32,198 nucleotides of DNA. It comes from Lachnospiraceae bacterium. Lineage in GTDB: Bacteria; Bacillota; Clostridia; Lachnospirales; Lachnospiraceae. The notes under the pieces are model-generated. The model made no database searches. It was not told where the DNA came from and worked only from the letters and a program-made list of their open reading frames with translations. Below, one piece after another: positions 8,235 through 16,505 of the stretch (position 1 is its first letter; each line of letters starts with the position of its first letter). The position numbers and the translations under genes are program-made. The DNA lies in assembly GCA_019420465.1 (NCBI GenBank), contig JAHZHB010000007.1, positions 1 through 32,198 on the forward strand. The letters run 5' to 3'.

Positions 8235-9968
8235 ATGAGAAAATTATTAATCTATCTGAAAGACTACCGCAAAGAGTGCATCCTGGCTCCCCTGTTTAAA
8301 ATGCTCGAAGCCTGCTTTGAGCTCTTCGTGCCCCTCGTAGTCGCATCCATCGTAGACATCGGCATCGCCGGCGAAGACAAAACCTATATCCTGAGCCGCG
8401 CCGGTATCATGGTAGCCCTCGGCATCATCGGCCTTTTGTGCTCCGTGACAGCCCAGTATTTCGCAGCCAAAGCAGCTGTAAGCTTCTCCACCAGACTGCG
8501 CCACGTACTGTTTTCCCATATCGAAAGCCTGTCCTTTTCAGAACTCGACACCATGGGAACCTCAACCCTGATCACCCGTATGACCAACGACATCAACCAG
8601 GTACAAAACGGTATCAACCTCGTATTGCGCCTGTTTTTACGGTCCCCGTTCATCGTATTCGGTGCCATGATCATGGCCTTTACGGTCAACGTAAAAGCCG
8701 CTCTGGTCTTTGTGGTAACGATCCCGCTTCTGTCGATCGTTGTCTTTGGCGTCATGCTGCTCAGCATGCCCATGTACAAAAAAGTACAGGCCGCCCTCGA
8801 TAACGTTCTCGGAAAAACCAGAGAAAACCTGACCGGTGTACGTGTGATCCGCGCTTTTCACCGCGAAAAACAGGAAACCGAAGAATTTATGGACATGAAT
8901 GAGCAGCTGAACGTACTGCAGCGCTTTGTCGGCAAATTCTCCGCACTGATGAATCCGCTGACCCTGATCATCATCAATATGGCGATCGTTGTTCTCTTAT
9001 ATACCGGCGGACATCAGGTAAATGACGGTATCCTGACACAGGGACAGGTCATCGCCCTTGTCAACTATATGTCACAGATCCTTGTCGAACTGGTCAAGCT
9101 GGCCAATCTGATCATCTCCGTGACAAAAGCTGTTGCCTGCGGTAACCGTATCCAGCAGATCCTGGAGGTAGAACCGTCCCAGAAAGACGGTACACAGACA
9201 GAAAATCCGCTGACAACAGATACAGATGAAGACTATATCGTCTTTGACCATGTATCCATGTGCTACAGCGGCTCCAAAGAGCCATCTCTGGAAGATATCA
9301 CGCTGCATGTGAAAAAAGGACAGACCATCGGTGTTATCGGCGGCACAGGCTCCGGTAAATCCACACTGGTTCATCTTTTACCGCGCTTTTATGATATCAG
9401 TGCAGGAAAACTGATCATCGGCGGGATTTCTGTTAAGGATTACCCGATGGATGTTCTGCGGGAAAAGATCGGTATCGTTATGCAGAAAGCCGTTCTGTTT
9501 TCCGGGACGATCCGTGACAACCTGCTCTGGGGTAATAAAGATGCCACAGACGAAGAACTGTATGAAGCCTTAAAAACCGCACAGGCTTTAAACGTAGTGG
9601 AAGCCAAACCGCAGGGACTTGATGAGCCCGTAGAACAGGGCGGCCGCAATTTCTCCGGCGGTCAGAGACAGCGTCTGACGATCGCCCGCGCGCTGGTGAG
9701 AAAACCGGATATTCTGATCCTCGACGACAGTGCATCTGCACTCGACTATGCGACAGATGCCGCACTCAGACAGGCCATCCGTGAAATGGATGGCAAAACG
9801 ACGGTCTTTATCGTATCCCAGCGAACAGCCAGCATTCATTCCGCCGATCAGATCGTTGTGCTTGACGATGGACGTGTAGCTGGTATCGGTACCCATGAAG
9901 AACTGCTTTCCGGCTGTGAGGTTTATCGCGAAATCTATGAATCCCAGTACAGAAAGGAGGAAGCATAA
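8235..9968 (+). CDS. ABC exporter half-transporter, degenerate ATPase site
   Basis: Six-helix membrane domain fused to an ATPase domain (577 residues), one half of a heterodimeric exporter in the cytoplasmic membrane. The Walker A box GGTGSGKST is at 369-377 and the ABC signature is FSGGQRQR. After Walker B Asp497 the usual catalytic Glu is replaced by Asp498 (ILILDDSASALD), and the switch His is replaced by Gln529 (IVSQRT). Such changes mark the non-hydrolysing partner in known heterodimers such as TM287/288 and BmrCD. The start at 8235 is preferred over an upstream in-frame ATG at 8202 because the protein then begins at the conserved MRKLLIYLKDYRKE region; the ribosome binding site (AAGAGA) is weak. 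Base use is C-rich in roughly the first 400 bases, then returns to normal. Substrate unknown; drug or lipid export is the common role. Confidence 0.93.
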   Translation: MRKLLIYLKDYRKECILAPLFKMLEACFELFVPLVVASIVDIGIAGEDKTYILSRAGIMVALGIIGLLCSVTAQYFAAKAAVSFSTRLRHVLFSHIESLSFSELDTMGTSTLITRMTNDINQVQNGINLVLRLFLRSPFIVFGAMIMAFTVNVKAALVFVVTIPLLSIVVFGVMLLSMPMYKKVQAALDNVLGKTRENLTGVRVIRAFHREKQETEEFMDMNEQLNVLQRFVGKFSALMNPLTLIIINMAIVVLLYTGGHQVNDGILTQGQVIALVNYMSQILVELVKLANLIISVTKAVACGNRIQQILEVEPSQKDGTQTENPLTTDTDEDYIVFDHVSMCYSGSKEPSLEDITLHVKKGQTIGVIGGTGSGKSTLVHLLPRFYDISAGKLIIGGISVKDYPMDVLREKIGIVMQKAVLFSGTIRDNLLWGNKDATDEELYEALKTAQALNVVEAKPQGLDEPVEQGGRNFSGGQRQRLTIARALVRKPDILILDDSASALDYATDAALRQAIREMDGKTTVFIVSQRTASIHSADQIVVLDDGRVAGIGTHEELLSGCEVYREIYESQYRKEEA

Positions 9969-11726
9969 ATGGCAGCAAAACAGAAAAAACAGATCCAAAA
10001 AGGCACACTGGCCAAAATACTGCGCTATGTCAGAAAACAGAGTGGCTGGATCATACTGTCTCTTGTCATGGCAGCCTGTACTGTGGCCGGTACACTGTAT
10101 CTGCCGGTACTGTCCGGACAGGCTATTGACTGTATCCTCGGACCGGGAAATGTGAATTTTAACGGTATTTACGGTATTGCCCATATCATGATACTGGTGA
10201 TCTTTCTGACCGCTGTGAGCCAGTGGATCATGAACGTAGCCAACAATCATGTTACCTTTGAAGTCGTCCGCAACCTCAGAGAAGATGCTTTTAAAAAGAT
10301 TGAGATCCTGCCGCTTTCCTATCTGGACGCCCATCCGTCCGGAGAGATCGTAAGCCGTGTGATCACGGATGCCGATCAGTTCGCCGATGGTCTTCTGATG
10401 GGCTTTACACAGCTGTTTACCGGTGTGCTGACGATCGTGGGAACGCTTGGCTTTATGCTGTCTGTCAATCTGAAAATCACACTGGTCGTTGTGCTGGTCA
10501 CACCGGTATCGCTGTTTGTGGCCGCTTTTATTGCCAAAAGGACGTACAATATGTTCATTCTGCAGTCAAAGACCAGAGGAGAGCAGACCACGCTGATCGA
10601 TGAGGCGATCGGCAACCAGAAGATCGTACAGGCCTTTGGACAGCAGAAAAATATGATGGAACATTTTGATGAGATCAATGAACGTCTGAAAAACTGTTCT
10701 TTGCAGGCTGTATTTTTCTCTTCACTGACCAATCCGTGTACTCGGTTTGTCAACAGCCTCGTATATACCGGTGTGGCACTCTGCGGTGCTTTTCTGGTCA
10801 TCGGCGGTGGACTGAGTGTCGGACAGCTCAGCTGTATGCTCAGCTATGCCAACCAGTATACCAAGCCGTTTAATGAGATCTCCGGTGTTGTGACAGAGCT
10901 GCAGAATGCCCTGGCCTGTGCCGGACGTCTGATTGAACTGATCGAGGAAGAGCCGCAGATAGCGGATGCTTCGGATGCCGCTGTGCTTGAAAAGGCCAGA
11001 GGCCAGGTGACCCTGGAACATGTCAGCTTTTCCTATGTACCGGACAAGCCGCTGATCGAAGATCTGAATCTGGAGGTTAAGCCGGGTGAGAGAGTGGCTC
11101 TTGTCGGTCCGACCGGCTGCGGAAAGACCACACTGATCAATCTGCTGCTTCGTTTTTACGATGTAGGCAAAGGCAGCATAAAGGTCGATGGCAGAGATAT
11201 CCGGGACTATACCAGAGAAAGCCTGCGCAGCAATTTTGGTATGGTGCTGCAGGATACATGGCTGAAAAACGGTACGATCCGTGAAAATATCTGTATGGGC
11301 AAGCCGGATGCGACGGAGGAAGAAATGATCGCTGCGGCCAAAGCCTCCCACGCACACAGCTTTATCAAACGATTACCGCAGGGGTATGATACCTTTATTA
11401 GGGAAGACGGCGGCAATCTGTCCCAGGGACAGAAGCAGCTGTTGTGCATCACCCGTGTTATGCTGTGTCTGCCGCCGATGCTGATCCTTGATGAGGCGAC
11501 ATCCTCGATCGATACACGTACAGAGATCCGCATCCAGAAAGCCTTTGCAAAAATGATGGAGGGCAGAACGTCCTTTATCGTGGCACACCGTCTGTCCACG
11601 ATCCGCGAGGCAGATGTGATCCTGGTCATGAAAGACGGCCATATCGTAGAACAGGGCAACCATGAGACTCTGCTGGCCCGAAACGGTCTGTATGCGACAT
11701 TGTACAACAGTCAGTTTTCTGCATAA
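9969..11726 (+). CDS. ABC exporter half-transporter, catalytic partner
   Basis: Second half of the exporter (585 residues), starting on the base after the stop of the first half, with AAAGGAGG just upstream inside that gene. It has six membrane helices, then an ATPase domain with Walker A GPTGCGKTT at 380-388, Walker B LILDEATSS with catalytic Glu509, and switch His540 (IVAHRLS), all intact. Its signature is LSQGQKQ rather than LSGGQ. In a head-to-tail dimer this altered signature would face the altered Walker B of the partner, forming one dead and one working ATP site. This matched degeneracy supports an obligate heterodimer. Membrane segments and length are normal. Substrate cannot be read from the sequence. 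Confidence 0.94.
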   Translation: MAAKQKKQIQKGTLAKILRYVRKQSGWIILSLVMAACTVAGTLYLPVLSGQAIDCILGPGNVNFNGIYGIAHIMILVIFLTAVSQWIMNVANNHVTFEVVRNLREDAFKKIEILPLSYLDAHPSGEIVSRVITDADQFADGLLMGFTQLFTGVLTIVGTLGFMLSVNLKITLVVVLVTPVSLFVAAFIAKRTYNMFILQSKTRGEQTTLIDEAIGNQKIVQAFGQQKNMMEHFDEINERLKNCSLQAVFFSSLTNPCTRFVNSLVYTGVALCGAFLVIGGGLSVGQLSCMLSYANQYTKPFNEISGVVTELQNALACAGRLIELIEEEPQIADASDAAVLEKARGQVTLEHVSFSYVPDKPLIEDLNLEVKPGERVALVGPTGCGKTTLINLLLRFYDVGKGSIKVDGRDIRDYTRESLRSNFGMVLQDTWLKNGTIRENICMGKPDATEEEMIAAAKASHAHSFIKRLPQGYDTFIREDGGNLSQGQKQLLCITRVMLCLPPMLILDEATSSIDTRTEIRIQKAFAKMMEGRTSFIVAHRLSTIREADVILVMKDGHIVEQGNHETLLARNGLYATLYNSQFSA

Positions 11727-11769
11727 CAGATACGACAAAAGCACATAAAACTTAAAACCTGAACCGTTG

Positions 11770-11804
11770 ATCCCTGCCCGTTTTGCTTGCATATGGGCAG
11801 GGAT
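11770..11804 (+). terminator. Hairpin after the ABC operon
   Basis: ATCCCTGCCC (11770-11779) pairs exactly with GGGCAGGGAT (11795-11804) around a 15-base loop. It lies 43 bases after the ABC stop but lacks a T run, so termination is uncertain. Its right arm overlaps the spacer of the next promoter. Confidence 0.5.
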
Positions 11805-11815
11805 TAGTGTAATAT
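11787..11815 (+). promoter_or_regulatory. Promoter of the SseB-family gene
   Basis: TTGCAT (11787-11792) and TAATAT (11810-11815) are 17 bases apart, about 53 bases before the next start. The -35 lies in the hairpin loop and the right arm of the hairpin lies in the spacer. Confidence 0.6.
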
Positions 11816-11867
11816 AAACAGGTACGTGGCCATACAGGCCAAATAATGAAGAAAGACCGGTAGAAAC

Positions 11868-12677
11868 ATGACTGCAGATAATGAATTCGTTTTAAAAAAA
11901 TTACAGGGACTGGAAAATGCCACCGTAGTATTTTCCACGACGACCAAACATCCCTTTATCGTCTGTGACGAAGAGACTTTCGATGACGAAATGCTCGTAT
12001 TTGCCACTGTGGAGGAGATGCAGGAAAAGGTCAAAACATATACACAGAAAGGCTATCTGCTGCACGGCGTGACCGTACCGCAGGACAAGCTGCCGAGATT
12101 TTTAAGTGAATGCTTTTCGCTGGGCATAAACCAGCTGGTATATTTTGAAGAGGGCAAGAGCTATTCCGTAAGCCTTGACAAGATCGTGATCCGTCCGGAT
12201 TATTCCGGATTGGAGCCGCAGAAGCGTCCGCTGATCAATGCAGAGCTGCAGCTTTCCGTACTGTACTTTATCCAGGAGCTCAGCCGCCGGATCAAGGACG
12301 AGGACAGAGATCAGGAGCAGTTAAAGCAGATGGAAGAGGAACTGGCTGCCAATATGGCAAAGGCACAGTTTCTGGTACCGATCAAGCTCAAAGAGCCGTT
12401 ACAGCCGGGTGAAAAGCTGGAACCGGGCAAATTCAGCCTGACGATGGTCAATACCAAAGAGGGTGAGCAGTTTCTGCCGATCTTTGCCGATGTCAAAGAG
12501 TATTCAATCTTTAACAAAGAAAACCAGTACCAGGGTATCCTGATGACGATCGACAATCTGCGCCAGCTGATCAAAGATCCGTGCAAGGGGCTGATGCTGA
12601 ATCCGAACTCCATCGCCCTTCGTCTAAATGACAAGATGGTTGACGGTATCCTGCAGAGATTCTTTGAATTTGAATAA
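11868..12677 (+). CDS. SseB-family protein
   Basis: Cytoplasmic protein of 269 residues with no signal peptide or membrane segment. The C-terminal half (about residues 160-265) looks like an SseB N-terminal-type domain: a FLPIFADVKEY segment, then a hydrophobic helix region with LMLNPNSIALRL. The N-terminal half (residues 1-110) has a related alpha/beta pattern (ATVVFSTTTKHPFIVCDEE). SseB was named in enterobacteria, but the family is broad and its role here is unknown. The ribosome binding site is weak (GAAAGA). It has its own promoter and is followed by a terminator, so it is probably expressed alone, although it stands directly before the LRR/VWA/MoxR genes. Confidence 0.75.
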   Translation: MTADNEFVLKKLQGLENATVVFSTTTKHPFIVCDEETFDDEMLVFATVEEMQEKVKTYTQKGYLLHGVTVPQDKLPRFLSECFSLGINQLVYFEEGKSYSVSLDKIVIRPDYSGLEPQKRPLINAELQLSVLYFIQELSRRIKDEDRDQEQLKQMEEELAANMAKAQFLVPIKLKEPLQPGEKLEPGKFSLTMVNTKEGEQFLPIFADVKEYSIFNKENQYQGILMTIDNLRQLIKDPCKGLMLNPNSIALRLNDKMVDGILQRFFEFE

Positions 12678-12696
12678 AAATATATAAGCTGTGATG

Positions 12697-12732
12697 AGAA
12701 AGAGCATGGTCGCATCAGACGGTGCTCTTTTT
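12697..12732 (+). terminator. Intrinsic terminator after the SseB-family gene
   Basis: AAAGAGCA (12699-12706) pairs with TGCTCTTT (12723-12730) around a 16-base loop, followed by more T. It lies 21 bases after the stop. Confidence 0.8.
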
Positions 12733-12776
12733 ACGCAGATAGCGGCAAAATCTATGCGGACCAGAGGTACAAAAAG

Positions 12777-13550
12777 ATGGAAGAACAACATACGGTAGAA
12801 CCCTATGCCTTTGCCGGACGAGAGGATCTGACAGAAATCGTGATCCCCAAAGGCACACAGACTGTGGGGCGTTATGCATTCTATAACTGTAGAAATTTAA
12901 GAAAGCTGTATCTGCACAGCGATATCCGGGATCTGGGGGCCGGCGTGTTTACCGGCTGTCGAAAGATCTCCTGTATCGATATCACGATCGTGGAGGGCAG
13001 TCTGTCCATATTAAAGGAGATCCTGATGGAGCTTCCCCAGCAGCTTCTGGTGATCTGCCACGGTGCTGTGGAGGCCAGACTGTGGTTTCCGGAATACTTT
13101 GAAGAGGGCGTGGAAAATACGCCTGCCCGCATACTGGAGGATCATGTGCACGGCAGCGGCCTGATGTACCGCAACTGTTTTGTGAAAACGCGGCTGAATT
13201 ATGAAGAGTATGACAGTCGGTTTTTATATGCATGTGCCAGTGAATCAGACGGGCTGAATGTACGCCTGGCTTTTGACAGACTCTGTTATCCCTTTGGACT
13301 GACAGACAGGGCAAAAGAGCAGTACCGGACCTATCTGCAGGAGCATACAAAGACGCTGTATGCGTATATCGGACAGGAAAAGGATCCGGGACAGCTGAAA
13401 AAGTATCTGGAGATCTTTTCCCCGGATAAGGATGAGCTGGAATATCTGATCGCGTGTATGCAGAAGGCTGAGTTTACAGAAGCACTGCCTCAGCTGATGG
13501 CTGTCCATCACGATAAATTTGCCGGAAAACGCAGAACGTTTTCGCTGTAA
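12777..13550 (+). CDS. Cytoplasmic leucine-rich-repeat protein (BspA-like repeats)
   Basis: Protein of 257 residues whose first 75 residues hold two to three LRR_5 (BspA-type) repeats: VEPYAFAGREDLTEIVIP, then VGRYAFYNCRNLRKLYL, then a third with GAGVFTGCRKISCIDI. The remaining 170 residues are mostly helical and I do not recognise them. There is no signal peptide, so unlike most BspA-like proteins it should stay in the cytoplasm, where such repeats would bind another protein. An AGAGGT at 12763-12768 precedes the start. It is 48 bases before the VWA protein gene on the same strand with no terminator between, so a shared function is likely but unproven. Confidence 0.75.
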   Translation: MEEQHTVEPYAFAGREDLTEIVIPKGTQTVGRYAFYNCRNLRKLYLHSDIRDLGAGVFTGCRKISCIDITIVEGSLSILKEILMELPQQLLVICHGAVEARLWFPEYFEEGVENTPARILEDHVHGSGLMYRNCFVKTRLNYEEYDSRFLYACASESDGLNVRLAFDRLCYPFGLTDRAKEQYRTYLQEHTKTLYAYIGQEKDPGQLKKYLEIFSPDKDELEYLIACMQKAEFTEALPQLMAVHHDKFAGKRRTFSL

Positions 13551-13598
13551 AACTACGGTGACAGATACATAAAAACAGACAGAAAGGAGCCATACACC

Positions 13599-14930
13599 GT
13601 GATAAGTCCAAAGCTTCGACAGGCAGAATATGAACTGGAACGAAACAATATCTGCAGACAGATCCTGGCCGGGGCAGACAGAGAGCTGTATCTGCATCTT
13701 TCGTATCTGGATCGTGCACTTTCGGCTCTTGTAAAAGAGCAGAGTGGCCGGACAGATACATTTGGTACAGATGGCTTCTTTTTGTATTATCATCCGGATT
13801 TTCTGATCCGGATGTACAGGCGCGGTGCGATCGCCGTCAACCGGGGGCTTTTGCACAGTGTGTTGCACTGCCTTCTGGGACATCTGGACATAAGCGAGGA
13901 CAGAGAGTCTGCCCTGTGGGATCTGGCCTGCGATATTGTGGTGGAACAGATCCTGGACAGTATGCCGCTTCGCTGTCTGCGTATCCCACCGGATATGGAA
14001 AAGAAAAACTGGTATCATCGTCTGCAAAAGGAATATCAGGTACTGACCGCGGAGCGGGTGTATCGTTTTCTGAGTGCACAAAAGCTCAGTGAGCGTACGG
14101 CAAAACAACTCGTCTTTGCCTTTCAGGTCGATGACCACAGCTTCTGGTATACAGACGAAAGCCGGCAAAAGAGCCAGAACCGGCAGAAAAAATGGGACGA
14201 TATGAGAGACCGTATGCAGACTGAGATGGAGGTCTTTGGCAGAGATCCCGATGAAGCGGACAGAAGCCTTAAGGAGGCCGTGCGGGTCAGAAACCGCCGG
14301 CGCTACGATTACCGTGCGTTCTTAAGAAAGTTTTCTGTGCTTAAAGAAGAGGTACAGGTGGATCCGGACAGCTTTGATCCGGTCTTTTATACCTACGGTA
14401 TGCAGCTTTACGGCAATATGCCGCTGATCGAGCCAAACGAAACGAGAGAAGTCAGACGGATCGAGGATTTTGTGATCGTGATCGATACATCGATGTCCTG
14501 TAAAGGTGAACTGGTGAGATATTTTCTCGAAGAAACGTATGATATTCTGACTCAGGAGGAGAGCTTTTTTCGAAAGATCCATCTGCATATCCTGCAGTGC
14601 GACGAAAAAGTACAGCAGGACACAGTGATCCATTCCCGTGAGGAGATGGAGGCATACATGAAGGAGTTTACGATTGTCGGCAGCGGTGGTACGGATTTTT
14701 GTCCGGCATTTGGCTATGTCAATACGCTGCTTTCACAGGGGGCTTTTACACATCTGAAAGGACTGTTGTATTTTACCGACGGATATGGTACATTTCCCAT
14801 GAAAAAGCCTGTATATGATACGGCATTTATCTTCTGGGATGAGCATTACCGGGATCTGGATGTGCCGCCGTGGGCGATACGTCTGGTCCTGACGCAGGAA
14901 GATCTGGAAAAACAGGTGAACAGTCAGTAA
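13599..14930 (+). CDS. VWA-like protein with putative metallopeptidase domain (DUF2201-like)
   Basis: Cytoplasmic protein of 443 residues. The N-terminal part has a zinc-site-like pattern, His86, His90 and His95 in LLHSVLHCLLGHL, as in the DUF2201 putative metallopeptidase family. The C-terminal part (from about residue 290) is a von Willebrand A-like domain with a metal-ion-dependent adhesion site: Asp296, Ser298 and Ser300 (DTSMS), a GSGGTDF segment and Asp394 in YFTDGYG. The start is GTG at 13599 with AGAAAGGAGC at 13581-13590 as a well-placed ribosome binding site. VWA proteins of this kind typically work with the MoxR AAA+ ATPase encoded next to them, loading or remodelling metal-bound protein complexes. 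Its target is unknown. Domain family names are from memory. Confidence 0.85.
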   Translation: MISPKLRQAEYELERNNICRQILAGADRELYLHLSYLDRALSALVKEQSGRTDTFGTDGFFLYYHPDFLIRMYRRGAIAVNRGLLHSVLHCLLGHLDISEDRESALWDLACDIVVEQILDSMPLRCLRIPPDMEKKNWYHRLQKEYQVLTAERVYRFLSAQKLSERTAKQLVFAFQVDDHSFWYTDESRQKSQNRQKKWDDMRDRMQTEMEVFGRDPDEADRSLKEAVRVRNRRRYDYRAFLRKFSVLKEEVQVDPDSFDPVFYTYGMQLYGNMPLIEPNETREVRRIEDFVIVIDTSMSCKGELVRYFLEETYDILTQEESFFRKIHLHILQCDEKVQQDTVIHSREEMEAYMKEFTIVGSGGTDFCPAFGYVNTLLSQGAFTHLKGLLYFTDGYGTFPMKKPVYDTAFIFWDEHYRDLDVPPWAIRLVLTQEDLEKQVNSQ

Positions 14931-14975
14931 AATGTACATGTAACGGAAATAATAAAGAAAGATACAGTAAGACAC

Positions 14976-16493
14976 ATGAATATTCAAAGAGCAAAACAGG
15001 AAATCAAAGATACGGTAGAGGCCTATCTTCTCAAAGATGAAAACGGAGAGTATGAGATTCCGTCTGTGCGTCAGCGTCCGATCCTCCTGATCGGTGCACC
15101 GGGTATCGGAAAGACACAGATCATGGAGCAGGTGGCCGAGGAGTGTGGTATCGGTCTGGTTGCGTATACGATCACCCATCACACCCGTCAGAGTGCGATC
15201 GGTCTGCCGTTTATCGTGGAAAAAGAGTTTCACGGACAGAAAATGTCTGTGACGGAGTACACGATGAGTGAGATCGTAGCCTCAATCTACGAAAAGATGG
15301 AACAGACCGGCTGGCAGGAGGGCATCCTGTTTCTGGATGAGATCAACTGTGTATCCGAGACGCTGGCCCCCGCGATGCTGCAATTTCTGCAGTGCAAATC
15401 CTTTGGCAATCATAAGATTCCCAAAGGCTGGATCATAGCAGCGGCCGGCAATCCGCCCGAATATAACAAATCCGTCCGGGAGTTTGATATCGTTACCCTG
15501 GACCGTGTGAAAAAGATCGAGGTTGAGCCTGATTTCCCGGCATGGAAAGCATATGCGTACAAGGCGCAGATCCATCCGGCGATCCTTGCCTATCTGCAGG
15601 TACGCCCACAGAATTTTTACCGGATGGAGACCACGGTGGATGGCAAGAGCTTTGCCACACCGCGTGGCTGGGAAGATCTTTCCAGACTGCTGACCGTGTA
15701 CGAAAAATTAGGGAAAAAGCTGGATGCCGAGGTGGTCATCCAGTATATCCAGCACGAACAGACAGCCAGAGACTTTGCCAGCTATTTGGAGCTGTATTAC
15801 AAATACCAGACCGATTACCAGATCAAAGCTGTATTAGACGGACAGATCGATCCGATCCTGGAAAAAAAGATCGCCCATGCGTCCTTTGACGAGCGCCTGA
15901 GCGTGATCGGACTGCTGCTGGCTGGCTTAAACGACAGATTCAGGACGGTCTGGTTCAGAGAAAAGACACTGGAGACACTGGTACAGGTCTTAAAGACGTA
16001 TCAGGCACTGGGAGAACCGGACGGTATTGCATCTCTTGTTTCCGAAACGGAAAAATACCGTACCGACTGGCAGATGAAGCGGGAAAATGGCGTACTTTCC
16101 GCACAGAAGGAGCGTATCGCCAGAGCTGTGACAAAGCTTCTGGATACGTATACCACAAGGCTTCGTGCACAGTCCGCAGAGAAAATACCGGACACAGACA
16201 CCTGTTTTCTGCAGATCCGCAGCTTCTTTTTACCGGAAAACGAGGCACTGGCCGGACTGCAGGACGCGGCAGGAAAAGCACTGGAGCATGTCTTTGATTT
16301 TATGGAGTCTGTTTTCGGGGAAAGCCAGGAACTGGCGGTATTTATGACAGAGTTAAATAACAGCAGCTTCGCGCTGTCATTTCTGACAGAATATGACTGT
16401 GAGCGGTATATACGATATAATCAGAGCTTTATGTTCGATGAAAACAGAGAACGCCTGTTAAGGCAGATCGACCATTTGGAAAACTGGGGATAA
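14976..16493 (+). CDS. MoxR-type AAA+ ATPase
   Basis: Cytoplasmic AAA+ ATPase of 505 residues. Walker A is GAPGIGKT at 40-47 and Walker B is ILFLDEINC with Asp121 and Glu122; the sensor region AAAGNPPEYNKSVREFD follows, then the lid. The last 200 or so residues are a helical extension I do not recognise. MoxR ATPases act as chaperones paired with VWA proteins, and this gene directly follows one, so the two probably form a working pair. Start at 14976 is 45 bases after the VWA stop with a weak A-rich ribosome binding site. The next gene, coaBC, begins only 12 bases after its stop, so the ATPase is likely co-transcribed with CoA synthesis genes. Confidence 0.88.
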   Translation: MNIQRAKQEIKDTVEAYLLKDENGEYEIPSVRQRPILLIGAPGIGKTQIMEQVAEECGIGLVAYTITHHTRQSAIGLPFIVEKEFHGQKMSVTEYTMSEIVASIYEKMEQTGWQEGILFLDEINCVSETLAPAMLQFLQCKSFGNHKIPKGWIIAAAGNPPEYNKSVREFDIVTLDRVKKIEVEPDFPAWKAYAYKAQIHPAILAYLQVRPQNFYRMETTVDGKSFATPRGWEDLSRLLTVYEKLGKKLDAEVVIQYIQHEQTARDFASYLELYYKYQTDYQIKAVLDGQIDPILEKKIAHASFDERLSVIGLLLAGLNDRFRTVWFREKTLETLVQVLKTYQALGEPDGIASLVSETEKYRTDWQMKRENGVLSAQKERIARAVTKLLDTYTTRLRAQSAEKIPDTDTCFLQIRSFFLPENEALAGLQDAAGKALEHVFDFMESVFGESQELAVFMTELNNSSFALSFLTEYDCERYIRYNQSFMFDENRERLLRQIDHLENWG

Positions 16494-16505
16494 GGAGAGA
16501 AACGT

